Below are positions 9,352 to 20,409 of a stretch of 64,000 bases of DNA, piece by piece (the first letter of the stretch is position 1; the number at the start of each line of letters is the position of its first letter). Origin of the DNA: Venturia oleaginea (Eukaryota; Ascomycota; Dothideomycetes; Venturiales; Venturiaceae). The stretch spans positions 62,001 to 126,000 of the forward strand of contig JABMLP010000013.1 in assembly GCA_013176395.1 (NCBI GenBank), in the 5' to 3' direction. The position numbers and the translations under genes are program-made. The notes under the pieces were generated by a model. That model worked only from the letters and a program-made list of their open reading frames with translations, searched no databases and was not told where the DNA came from.

Positions 9352-12303
9352 TTGGTAGAACATTTGAACATTATCGAATTAAACTGGGGTTTCAAGGTCA
9401 AGTACATTCAGACTGATGACTTCAAAGATGATGCTTTTGACTATGAACTCCGCATTCGTGGCATCATCAGAGAGCCATCTGCACCAGACACTCAGGCCCA
9501 GAATGGCAAGGCAGAAAGAGCAGGGAGATTGTTGAAAGTATTGATTGAAGTTGCTACGGAGGTGGCCGGAAGGTCCCTATATATAAGCGCCCAGCGCTGT
9601 TTCCTAAATGGGACACAAATAAACAAGGAGAATAGCCACTTCCTCCAACAGAGATCCATCACCACACTGTCAAGAAGCCTTATTGAGGCCGCCGGATTTC
9701 CTCATAATATGTGGCCAACTACCATGCCATATGCTGCAACCCTCCTCAGTCGCACCCCGCTAGCCTCATTGGGATGGAAAACACCATATGAGTATGTGTT
9801 CAATCGCAAACCTGATGGCCGTCACCTGATCAGATTTGGCTCCTTGGCATATTGCCTTAACAAAGAAATACCCAGGTCTCGTCGCCTCAAGAAGATGGAA
9901 CCTCGTGCATTCATTGGCTATTACATCGGTTATGAGTCTACAGGAATCTACAATATATGGATTCCATCTCAGCACACAGTCATTCGCACAAGAGACGTCA
10001 AATTCGATCAAAACCACCTCTATAAACATCACTATGTCAATGTACTTGGTGTTTCTGAGAGGGTGACTGATTCCATTGAGGTTCTAACACCACTTCCCAG
10101 CCTCACAAGCATGCACTTAGATGTCAGTGTGCCATCATCACCAATTAGCAGTACAGAAGTCACAACAGAGTCAGGTTTTGGCTTCCAGGAGCTTGACTCA
10201 ATGGTTGATAATGTCTTCTTTGATACTGATGAGGTTCCAACCTCAAAACCAATCGATCAAGTGGGACAACTTCCAACTCCGTCTCCAACTCCATCTGTCA
10301 CTGCTGCGGGTGCAGTTAATTCGCTAACTGATGAGTCTCCTCTCTCCTCTACACCAGTATCACCAGTCAATCCAGATCCAGCTCTATTTGCAGGGCCATC
10401 AGGGTCATCATACACGATGGAATATGGTCCAGAAAAAACGATTCTGAGCGACGAAATTCTCACCACCAAGCGTGTCAGGAAGCAACGTCATATTGGGCTT
10501 CTTACCACCACTGAAGATCTATCTGGTGTTACTTTAGGACTCACTCAAGCCCTATCTTTTGCCTCTGAGGTGAAAAAGGTCTTGGTCAGTTCATTGCCTC
10601 CGCCACCAAAGCACTGGCAGGCGATGCTCAAACACCCTCACCACCAAGGATTCCTTAAGGCAACTCAGAAAGAGTATTCACGGATTATTGACCAAGGTAC
10701 CTTTGAGCCAGTTGCATCACTACCTGAGGGCCATACAGCGATTCCAACTATGTGGGTTTGGACATACAAGCAAGATTCAGACGGATTCCTGGTATCACAC
10801 AAAGCCAGATTGGTAGTCAGAGGTGATCTACAAGTCACTTACGCAGAGACCTCTGCAACTACCTTGGCCGCCAGAATCTTCCGTGCACTTATGGCCATCA
10901 TCGCTTATTTCGGACTTGAAATGAGACAGTTCGACATTGACAATGCATTCATCAACGCCATACTTGGAGATCTGGTATTCATTGCCTATCCAGATGGCTT
11001 CCCTTGACCATCTGGTGGCTATATACGTTTCCGAAGAGCGTTATATGGCCTCAAGCAATCACCCTATCTCTGGCAACAACACTTCACAAAGACCCTCCTC
11101 AAACTCGGACTCAAACCAGTTCCTGGAATCGATTGTCTCTTTACAAATGGCGGCCTCATTGTGCTGTTCTTTGTAGATGACATTATTGTTGCTTGCCCTC
11201 CCTCTCAAATGCATCTTTTGAATGACTTTGAGACCGCCCTAGCCTCAGAATACGACATCAAACGGCTTGGTGAACCTCAATACTTCCTCGGGATTCGGAT
11301 AATCACGAACCTCAATGATCGCTCAATTGCACTCGTTCAAGATGCTTATATTGAAGAGATTTCTTCCCGATTTGGCCTAGACCATGGCAGAGATACCTGG
11401 TCACCAATGCCTGCAAGAGACCTTCCAAAGAATACGTCAAAAGACTCTCATTCTGACGTCCTCAATTACCAGATGAAGGTAGGCTCAATTGGCTTCGCTG
11501 CATACATCACCAGGGGCGATGTTGCCAAGGCTCATTCATTGCTTTCGGAGCATCTGCAAAACCCTAGCAAAGACCATATTGACGCTGCCAATCAGTGTAT
11601 TCGCTACTTATGGACCACCAGATTCTACGGATACCAATACAGAGGTGACTGTGACGCCACTGACTACTTTGTATGTTCATCCGATGCCAGCTTTGCAGAT
11701 GACTTGGATACCGGACGTTCATCTGAAGGCTTCACCTTCTTCCTTTTCGGTGGAATCATCGATTGCAAGGCCACTAAACAAAAGACTGTCACTACCAGTT
11801 CCACGGAAGCAGAGTTACTCTCTCTAAGTTCAGCCGCACGCAAAGTGATGTGGTGGAATCGATTCTTTGAAGCTATTCAGTGCAACCTCCACCAGGGCAA
11901 GGCTACCATCTTTTGCGGTAATCGTCAAACCATCAGGCTTATGATGGATAACTCTCCTAAATTGCAGACCAAACTACGCCACGTCGACATTCATCGCAGT
12001 TGGCTCAGAGAGCAGGTTGCACTCGGAAATATCAATATTGAATGGCTTCCTACCAATGCGATGCCAGCAGATGGCCTCACCAAAATCCTCACGCCTCAAG
12101 CGCATTCACACTTCATCAAACTGCTCAGAATGGTGGACCTTGAGGAAGCCATCAAAGCCCTGAATGAGCCATTCATCACTTCTTTAGCTCGGATTACTTA
12201 TTTTTGTAACACCAAATCTGGATCTATCACCAGTTCTTGGTACTTCATTTCAATGCAGAATCACTCTTTGATTTTGAGAGGGTGTGTTGCAATATGGTGG
12301 TAA
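9352..12303 (+). pseudogene. Ty1/copia Pol: integrase C-terminal part, RT, RNase H, with one in-frame stop
   Basis: 5'-truncated copia polyprotein. It begins inside the integrase core, with the final Glu in APDTQAQNGKAERAGRLL, then the integrase C-terminal region (PYEYVFNRKP; FIGYYIGYESTG) and a Ser/Pro/Thr-rich linker. The reverse transcriptase follows (VWTYKQDSDGFLVSHKARLV; QFDIDNAFINA; ALYGLKQSPYLW; FFVDDIIVA, catalytic VDD). RNase H is also present (DASFADD; STEAELLSLS; RHVDIHRSWLREQV). The RT frame is broken once by TGA at 11005-11007 (CGA in relatives fits) and stays in frame otherwise. A segment near 9590-9650 looks like a small insertion. Its 3' LTR follows directly, so this is the 3' half of a copia element of the family seen at 4.9-6.4 kb, but in opposite orientation. 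Confidence 0.88.
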
Positions 12304-12488
12304 CACCAACGGTTTCAAAGCCGTTTCAAAACCTGTTTGTTGTCACTCTTGTTTGCTCGGTATCTCTGCGGTGTCAGAACCTATGTCAGTACACTCTCTT
12401 TGTATAGATAGCCCTGATTTTCCACCCAGTTCGAGGGTTATGCAGTCACTCATTGAATTCATACTTTGTGTTGTTCCACTTCAGATAC
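12285..12488 (+). repeat. Copia 3' LTR
   Basis: It starts TGTTGCAATATGGTGG right after a purine-rich tract (gattttgagagggtg, polypurine tract). It contains TCAGAACCTAT, a TATA-like TTTGTATAGATAGCCC, and ATGCAGTCACTCATTGAAT, all shared in the same order with the copia 5' LTR at 6239-6445. The end near 12488 is set by loss of that similarity. Confidence 0.75.
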
Positions 12489-13007
12489 AGTCATTAGACT
12501 CGAAGGCCATTGGCCCCTCCCTCGAATAATATCAAGCTGCGGCTCTTGTTGCATCATCGTGAAAGAGGTTGAGTTCTTCTTGTTGCGCATCCGATCGTTC
12601 CATATGCAATGCCTTGTAGATCAATCTCAACAACGCCTCAGTCATTTGCTCGTCGCGAGTTAACTAATATAGACCCTGCATTATTGCGGACGTCAGAAGT
12701 TTCATGGATTAATCTTTACATCTCCATGGCTTGAACCTGCTTCGATGCTTCAAGTTGTGCCTGGCGTGATGTCATCAGTGTGTGGGCTGCTGCGCTTGAC
12801 CAGTACATTCCCCCCTCTCACGTGATCTCCACTCTACTTTTCTTCTTTTCTGCTCCTCTTTTGCTGATCCTCCCTTTTTGGGGGCCATGTTAACTGAATA
12901 AAGATCTGAAAATGAAATCTTGAAAAACTTTAAGTCCCATCCCCTCTTTTCAAATTCTGTCTTCGTCCGTCTCTCATCAATCATCTTCCAGGTCTAGATC
13001 ACCTTCA
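12489..13007. other. No recognisable gene; possible minus-strand gene remnant
   Basis: On the minus strand short open stretches look protein-like: MAPKKGGSAKEEQKRRKVEW (from 12893) and QMTEALLRLIYKALHMERS (around 12620), with intron-like breaks between. They may be exons of a small lysine-rich protein, but no consistent splice set joins them and no family is recognised. Confidence 0.2.
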
Positions 13008-13020
13008 GACTCACCCCGAT

Positions 13021-14604
13021 AAAAACAGCACACACAGCGAGAACTCAATTTTTGGAATTTACAGAAGTATCATCTAAAGATCATCAAAACACCTCTGCCA
13101 GTGGCCGCTCCGGCCTCTAGAGGCCATCGCGCGTCCCTCAGCGTCGATGAGATATCTCTAGAGTCGCCGTCGCGGCCACGGCAGAGCAAGCAGACGAATA
13201 CATGAGCAAGCTACACGAACGATGCGTCCACCAAAGACAACAGCAACCATCTAGTCACTATCTCCCGGCTAGTCCATCACCCCAGATGACACTGCAACGC
13301 TCCGAGTCGACGAGTCACTGCTAGAACGGCAATACCTTCAACACAACTCAAACACCAGACGCCCGGTGCGCAACAATCGGCACCACACACCACTGCAACG
13401 ACTAGACAACCTCTCCCAACGTCTTGGCAAACCGTCCTGCTACAAGCTGTTGCCCAGAGCCTTGAGCCTCTCCCCAAACTGTTGCCGTCCCAGTTATGGC
13501 ATTGGCAAGAGTAGGTGCGCGACACAGTAAGTAGTAAGGACGCATAGAAGGAGCCTATTGGCGGCAAATCCCCTCCCTGTAAGCTAGCAGACGTAGCCTT
13601 GAGCCTCTCTCCAGACTGTTGCGTCCCAGTTATGGCATTGGCAAGAGTAGGTGCGCGATATAGCAAGCAGGGAGAGCGACTAGCAGCAGATAGGCTCCGA
13701 CTATAAGACGACAGGTCTACAACACAATCGGTGCGACACGATACGGCAGCTGCTAGAGAACCTCATCTACTATCGTCTCCGCAAACCGTCCTGCTGCAAG
13801 CTGATGTCCAGAGCCTTGAGCCTCTCCCCAAACTGTTGCGTCCCAGTTATGGCATTGGCAAGAGTAGGTGCGCAACACAGTAAGTAGTAAGGACGTATAG
13901 AAGGAGCCTATTGGCGGCAAATCCCCTCCCTACAAGCTAGCAGACGTAGCCTTGAGCCTCTCCCCAGACTGTTGCGTCCCAGTTATGGCATTGGCAAGAG
14001 TAGGAGCGCGATATAGCAAGTAGGGAGAGCGACTAGCAGCAGATAGGCTCCGACTATAAGACGGCAGGTCTATAGCACGATCGGCGCCATACAATACGGC
14101 AGCTACCAGACAGCCTCGTCCACGGGCATACCCGGAGTATCACACCCAAGCAGCGAAATCACGACTACGATGGTTACTATTGTCTCCAGCATCACACAAC
14201 CAAATACACCGCCGCATAGGAATCTGGTGCAAGGCAACTTTCACAAGCAGAAACATACTTAGGGAACCCATTGGCCTTGAGGGATAAGGCGAAACAGATA
14301 GACAAGCTGAGCATTAGAGGGAGACTGTAGGTAGAAGGATAGCGAAACACGAGGCATTGCCTCTTGAGTCTACATAGCACAGATATACTAGCAGAATAAC
14401 CAGTATCTACAAGAGCCAGCGGGCATTTGGAGATACTGGTTAAGGGAAAAGAGGGAGGACGGAGGGGACAGCTGGTCTTGTTTCAGTGAACGGGGCGAAG
14501 TGGGGCGCGGTGGATTATATAATCTATCACGTGTCGGCTGTCTGATGAAGTCCTCCTAACCGGACATAGCTGCGTGATTAAGCGGCTGCAACCGAGTAGG
14601 ATAA

Positions 14605-14636
<32 letters not shown>
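13021..14636 (+). mobile_element. 1.6 kb retroposon, copy A
   Basis: 1,616-bp interspersed repeat. It is flanked by a perfect 13-bp target duplication (GACTCACCCCGAT at 13008-13020 and 14637-14649). It starts AAAAACAGCACACACAGCG and ends with an (AATC)n tail after GAGTAGGATAAA. The variable-length duplications and simple-repeat tail are hallmarks of target-primed reverse transcription, so it is a non-LTR retroposon. It has no terminal inverted repeats and no RT. A short frame from the 5' end (QHTQRELNFWNLQKYHL) is broken by TGA. An internal tandem dimer is annotated separately. Copy D differs at only a few positions. Confidence 0.85.
13425..14135 (+). repeat. Internal tandem dimer (~354 bp unit) of the retroposon
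   Basis: The block cttgagcctctccccaaact recurs at 13461 and 13815 (spacing 354), and its variant with agactg at 13598 and 13951. Each unit therefore holds two related sub-repeats about 136 bp apart, each followed by gttgcgtcccagttatggc. The same dimer is in all four copies, so it belongs to the master element. Confidence 0.8.
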
Positions 14637-14637
<1 letters not shown>

Positions 14638-14689
14638 ACTCACCCCGATGATCCCATCATTTCTGGTCGATCAGCACAGGTGGATGGAT

Positions 14690-15859
14690 ACAAGGCGTCG
14701 TTGGCTGTGCTATATGCTCTATTTTCGTTTTCCTCGTCAACTTTATAACTACATTCCATGCTTTGACAGGAGTCGACAGTGTTGATGAGATTTTTTTGCT
14801 ATACTCGGGCGGCTGTAATGAGACCCGAAAACATAATCTCCTCACACATCTAATCATCAATATCATGAGTACGATCTTGTTGAGCTCTAGCAACTACTGC
14901 ATGCAAGTGCCGTGTACTGCTGCCAAAGATGAAGTTGGCATTGCTCACGTTGAAGGGAACGGCTAGAAATTGGGATCCTGTTTTGGCGCAGCCTGAGAAG
15001 GATAAGCATGAAGAGGTTCGTTTTTTGGTGGCTCCTGGCATTTTTTCCCTCACCTCTTTATCTCTTGTAAGTCTTCTGCTTACGTCGACCAACGGAAATG
15101 TTGATTACCAAAGGCATAATTCTGCTGTATTCGCCACCATCAGCAGCTATATACGTGGCGGTCCATTCTTTGTCGACTCAATTTAGTTGGAGATGGCCAA
15201 CAGGACCAGACCCACCACAGAGGCAGAGCGTGTGCTTGCAAAGGAATTTTTGGTGCACAACTTGAACACCAGCGAATACATAACATCATATACGAACGAC
15301 CAACAGACAACCTGAGGCAATGTTACCATCATGATCGATGTTGCAAACTCGTTGAAAATATCCTCTATGTTTTCCACGCCTTATCAATTCGGTGGCGAGT
15401 ACATGGATTGTCCTACAGATCCCTATAATTCGAGTAAGTAGAACATCTACTCGTAGGAGATGTTTCCGCCTACAATTGTGACAAAATCTACTCTCTGGAC
15501 GGCAAAAACTCATGCAACTGATTGAAATCCGATCTCCAGACTGGTAATGGTCCTGAAGGAGCTCCTCTCGGCCAAGACAGGTTACATGATCAGCATCGAC
15601 CGTTTCAAGACTATTTGATAACGGCCCATTCCAGTTTATTGCCTCTTACTACGCGCAGAAGTTCCCGCAAAATCTCTCGTTGCAGTTCAGCATGCACATT
15701 GTCATCGTTGTACTGACACTCAACTCCGTCAAGGCTATTGCGATGTGTATTCTCGCACTAGTTGTGAATGATCCGCCCTCTCTTACCATTGGAGATGCCA
15801 TTGCATCATTCCTTTCCACGGCAGATGCAGCGCAGCGACAGTGGAAATATCCCTGTTGA
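14690..15859 (+). pseudogene. DUF6536-type fungal membrane protein, decayed
   Basis: Pieces in several frames match the conserved layout of DUF6536 proteins. GWIQGVVGCAICSIFVFLVN is a first membrane segment. LLTHLIINIMSTILLSSSNY then CMQ corresponds to the typical INxxST..LxxSNYCMQ signature. HNSAVFATISSYIRGGPFFVDS is the YNSAVF motif region. Near 15631-15859, QFIASYYAQKFPQNL, VKAIAMCILALVVNDPPSL and TIGDAIASFL are another signature. Stops and frameshifts separate the blocks, and it ends at TGA 15857. Function of the family is unknown. Retroposon copy A sits directly upstream and may have landed in its N-terminal coding part. Confidence 0.7.
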
Positions 15860-16523
15860 TTGAAGCCGAGATGAGAGGGTTGAGTCTTCTCCAAGCAATA
15901 GATAACGATCAACTTTCTCCCTCCGAGTACCGTAATAAATTGCAATACCACCCATCTTTTTAATAACTTACTCTATTAGCTCATCTCGCAGAGTCTTATC
16001 CAATTCGTCTTTGGTGGTATCGATGCTACAAATAGAAGCGAGGGGACGAGGGTAGGCTTTACCTATGCGTATTCTTCTATTTCTATGCTATATCTACTAT
16101 TATCTTCGTCTCGGCTATAACGGGTGGGAATATATCTCATACTTTCCAAATTCAACTCGATTACAATTGGGATACACCTGCGGTGAGAAAAAGACAGGTG
16201 TTACTACGACGAATGGTACGTCGGGTACTAGGGTAGGTAACACAGCCAGGATCGGACATTGTGCTTTCTCGAGCGAGGAAGGCGAGGAGCTAGAAGGAGA
16301 AGGTGGACTATACTCGAACGGTAAGCTGGAACCACCTCTCCACTTCATTCCCACACCAAATATTCTCCGTTCGTCCGACACCTTTGAACGATGCCGTGAT
16401 CCCAGCACCAACGCTCCTTCTGGTTTCACACCCCCCTAAACATCTACTCAATCATTACAAACATCATCAACAAACCAAACTCCTCCCTTCCCAAATAAGC
16501 ACAACCAAAACCCCTAACTCGAA
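15860..16523. other. Intergenic, no gene seen
   Basis: Holds the 3' side of the OPT transporter gene. An open stretch on both strands at 16115-16429 has biased Ser/Pro composition and no recognisable family. Confidence 0.3.
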
Positions 16524-19183
16524 TTACCCCCCAACCGCATCATTCAACTTGCAATAATCCAAATTCCTCACCCCCGTATCCGGATTCCCGGCCCAAACCG
16601 GAAACGGCCTCGCCTTCCCAGATCCCCCAAACACGGCAAACGTCAAAACAAAAACCATAACCTGCGTCCCCCCATCCAACGCCGCACTCGTAATATAATT
16701 GTACCTAATAAACGCCTCGGGTCTCCGTCTGCGCAAATACCCCTGCGCGAAAAACCCCAGCGCAAAAAACATGGTTATCGCACTGTTGATTCCGACGAAT
16801 AGGTAACCCATTTGCCACGCGATGATGGAGGTGTTTATGTATCTGAAGACGGGGTGGGGACGGAGACGGTTGGCGAGGTAGAGGGGGAGCGGTGCGAGGA
16901 ATCCGAAGAGGAAGGATATAGTTACCCATTGGTATTTTCCGCCCATGGAGAAGATGTCGCTTGCCATTGACCAGGCTATGGCTAAGGTGTTGAATTGTTG
17001 GACGTTTTGGCCGGACCAGATGTTTGAGCCTGCTATTCCGAGGAGGATTTGGCGTTGGTTTTGGACGATGCTAGGGGTAGTTTGTTAGGGGTTGGGTTTG
17101 TGGGGGAGGGGGAGGGGGGCGTACGTTAACATCATTACCCAGTTTAGGATTGCGCCGACGCAGCAGCCTAGGATTTGGATGAGGAAGGTGTGGCGCGGGG
17201 AGAGGTGGACGTATTGGGCTAGTTTTAGGTCGCGGGCGAGGAGTTGGGCTTGTTGCATTGAGTTGAAGGTGAAGCAGGTGAAGTAGAGATCTGTTGGATA
17301 GGTTAGAGACTCGTAACAAGGCGGGTTTGAAGAGGAACTTACTCGCCAATGGTTTCCCGGGGAACATATAGCCAGCCAGCATCTGGCAGACAGGTTGGAT
17401 GTTATAGTGGAATCCTGTGATACCATACTGCGATCCGAAGAAAAGCAAGAAGACTGTCATGAAAATGGTCGACATGATAAAGCCCCACCATGGGAGCGTC
17501 GACTTCAACACATAGAGACACACGAGCGCAACGATCCAACAGATGACAAGGACAAATCCCCACCACCAGATGGGAACTTCCTTGTACATATTACCGAGCA
17601 TGACTTTATAATGAGGATCAATCCGAGGATCATTCTGTCGTCGAATAAGAAGTTCCTCTGGCGATTCCTGATTCTGCCAGAATTTCCATGCGCGCGGTTG
17701 GCGAAGTCGTACGAAGAACGCTTTGATATTGCGTGGTGCGGCCCATGACCAACCTTGCTTTATGTCGTCAAAGTTCCACAAAAGCATGTGAACAAAGGTT
17801 GCCGTAAAGCCCAAGTTGGTAGTGATCAAGTAGCCGAGATAAGAACCAGTGAGCCAGGGCAAGCCGACCTCAGCGAGCTTGGCTCGATCTACTTCGAATT
17901 TGGAATTCAGTACGGAAGTCTGGTTGTAGACCACGAAGTTGGTGGAGTTGGAGGAGCCGTCGAATAATTGTTGTGCCATGAAGGGGAAGCTTTGCGAGTT
18001 GAAAGTGTTGCTGTAGTAGAGACCCATGAAAAATATGATGCAGCCGAGATATCCAATGTATTCGTTGACTAGGGTGTTAAGTGGAAGCCAAAGTGGGGAT
18101 CCGAAAGGTGCAATGTAGTTCCAGTCGAAAGAGATGGCTAAGAATCCCATACCTTCGTTGCCGGAGGCTCCTCCAAAGAGATTGGTGAATACGGTGCTGC
18201 TTTGGTGGGCGAGACAGAAGATCGATACCCCTTCAAGGACAGTGAAGATGTACTGATCACTTTCATCAGCTGATTGTTCTGTTCAAAATTGACAAAACAC
18301 TTACTTCTGGGAATATCTCCCAAACTAGGAAGAAGAAGAACACGACGTAAAAGATCTTGAGCCGAGCCTTCGCAACCGCCTTGTCTTTGTGTAGAGATTC
18401 TGGTAAGGCATCAGTTACATTTGTAAAGCCAGAGGCGCGTCGATACATACCTAGCAACGAAGTGATTGGCAGGTTCATGGGCCAAAGCATGTGAGTTGGG
18501 CGAATGAGAACGTCTCTCAGTAATCCAGTCAATCCAAACCCAATCAACTGCGATGTGATCACGATGAAAATACCAGCAGCCTTGTTTGGATATCCTCCAT
18601 AGAAGAGCTCCTGAGCCGCCAAAGCTTCGGTCGCAAGCGCTGCTTGGGAAGCAGCCGAGGCCATCAGAGTGATCGATGCATGCTCCTTCATGTTGAAAGG
18701 ACCTGGGTTCAAAAACCGACCGATCTTGCCTTTACGAGGAAGAGCAAAGGCCATGAATTCGCCGAGAATGTATCCGATGACTGTGAGGAACACAACAGAC
18801 ACGTAGATGGTCTGGGGTTTAAAGTAGAAGATCTCTTGGAGGACAGCTCCAAAAGTGGATAGGCCAAGACCTGAACAAGGCTGTTAGTACGTAAACCAAA
18901 ACTGGAATCGCGTGTCAGCCTTGCCTAGAAACATTGCGCGAAACGTCCATGGACTAAGACTTGGATCGTCTTCAAGTCCGATGACTTGTGTAACGAGATC
19001 CTCCGCTGTTGTAACAATCACGCTGCCGCGCCGATCTGGCTCTCCCTCATAGTGAGGTACATCGTTGTCGCTCGCAACAGTGTCGAGTCCATTTTTCCCA
19101 TGCTTGTCGTCATGGGAGGACAACTGAGGCGAGTTTGTCCCAGGCTTCTCCTCGTGCTCATATCCTGAGGTTATGGCAGACAT
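16524..19183 (-). CDS. OPT-family oligopeptide transporter
   Basis: Six exons: 18925-19183, 18451-18870, 18305-18399, 17343-18252, 17125-17290, 16524-17070. They sum to 2,397 nt, 798 residues, the usual size of fungal OPTs. The cytosolic N-terminus (MSAITSGYEHEEKPG, acidic) leads to FRAMFLGLGLSTFGAVLQEI, then the family NPG motif in FLNPGPFNMKEHA, many hydrophobic segments, PGKPLANLYFTCF, the KIPPR-like position (QYVHLSPRHTF) and a Trp-rich C-terminal core (NIWSGQNVQQFNTLAIAWS). The protein imports tetra/pentapeptides or related compounds with protons across the plasma membrane. Introns are 51-54 nt; intron 1 starts GC. The start ATG at 19183 is chosen because an upstream in-frame Met lies in low-complexity leader sequence. 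No damage seen. Confidence 0.9.
18871..18924 (-). other. GC-AG intron in the OPT gene
   Basis: Minus strand reads CTAG|GCAAGG ... TACTAACAGC ... TTCAG|GTCTTGG. Joining gives FRAMFLGLGLSTF, which matches the OPT family, and no GT donor nearby keeps the frame. The branch site TACTAAC is perfect. Confidence 0.75.
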
Positions 19184-20409
19184 TGTGAAAGATGTGTCCG
19201 AAGCTGGTATCGGCTGGGTGGAGACAATATATCTTACTTCCACGATAAGAGTGCGCCTAACTCCAGAGTAGCTATTATCGCTGAGGTTGCATTCGGTCCG
19301 GGTGAGCGTCCAGTATGCCTTCAGATGGCTATCAATACACCTTCCATAATAGAACTAGCTCATGGATGTTACGCTGCCGCGAACCGTCCTCGTCCTACCC
19401 AATAGCATCCAAAGTCAGAATGCTCAAGGTCGCATCGAAAGAACAAAATGTCAAATTCTCATTGGCAGTTCTCTACATCCTCCTTATCATTACGGTCCTG
19501 TCGCTACATTGCAAGGTCGTGGGCTGGAAAAGTCTATGACGATCAGTCTGCAGCTCCAGCAGGATTGCACGCTCTGGAAGCAGGGTAGAGGCTCCAATAC
19601 TAGTACTACCCTAACGAGGGATCGCTCGCCCAAGCTTTCACCGAATCGTACCTCTAGGAGAAAGCTTGTCCAGGACTCAGCTGAAACAGAGCAGGCTTAC
19701 GTGGATTGGGAAGGAAAACTATTCTCCCACCATCTTCTGGCTCCCTCTAAGACTGCCTGCTAGTCCAGACAGATGGCATTCGTGTGGCATTGTCTCCGGA
19801 GTAGCTAATCAACACAATCTAGCCGCTGATTGCTCTGAGGATCAATACGGCCGCGGTTGGACAAGGTTGCGAGCTAGACATATAGATTGGATCGGTACGA
19901 CGCTGGGCCGTCCACGATATATAAAGCTTGTCAGACCTTGGCGAGGCTTGTTTCTCCAGCCCTTTTCGAGCAATCGACTGGTGGAGGCCAGGTGGAAGCG
20001 AGATACGGGGGCTTCGCATAGAATCCGAGCCTCGAAACGGGACATCAGCTCGTGATGGTGGATGAGATGAGATCTGCTATCCGCCACAACTGCCGAGAGC
20101 GACTGCATCGTGGCTTAGACTTGAAAATGACAATGAGTACAGCCATCATGCGTATGGAATCCATGGACATGGCACAGGGCGAGAGGAGGTTAGAATTGAG
20201 GGAGAGGGAACATATATTTATGTCAAACAGTTGCTTGGCTGTCAGCAATTAGCCACCTCTCGGCACAGCCTCCATCTTCAACACCTTTCCCTTTTCACGA
20301 CATCGCTCGACACCGCGAATCCACAGCCGGAAGTCTAAATTGACCTCAAGTCATCCGTTCTCAGCCTGAGGAATACAATCGAGTGTGGTGTTTCCGCGAC
20401 ATCCTCGCA
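19184..20409. other. Divergent intergenic region
   Basis: 1.2 kb between the OPT transporter (minus) and the hydrolase (plus), so it should hold both promoters. Several open frames of 60-130 codons exist but show no family features. No repeats recognised. Confidence 0.3.

Noticed and set aside
4937..12488. One single copia element simply inverted in the middle
   Set aside because: LTRs are too diverged and the junctions are explained by gypsy and hAT/mariner insertions; kept only as an alternative.
13277..14380. Open frames inside the retroposon (e.g. 66, 87 and 129 codons) as genes
   Set aside because: They lie across tandem repeats, shift between copies, and show no codon or family signal.
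14535..14590. Hammerhead ribozyme-like CTGATGA followed by a GTCC/GGAC stem at the retroposon 3' end
   Set aside because: The second conserved core box GAAA after stem II is absent (GGACATAGC instead), so the catalytic core cannot form.
16115..16429. A 104-codon minus-strand frame between DUF6536 remnant and OPT gene as a gene
   Set aside because: Equally open on the opposite strand, Ser/Pro low complexity, no family.
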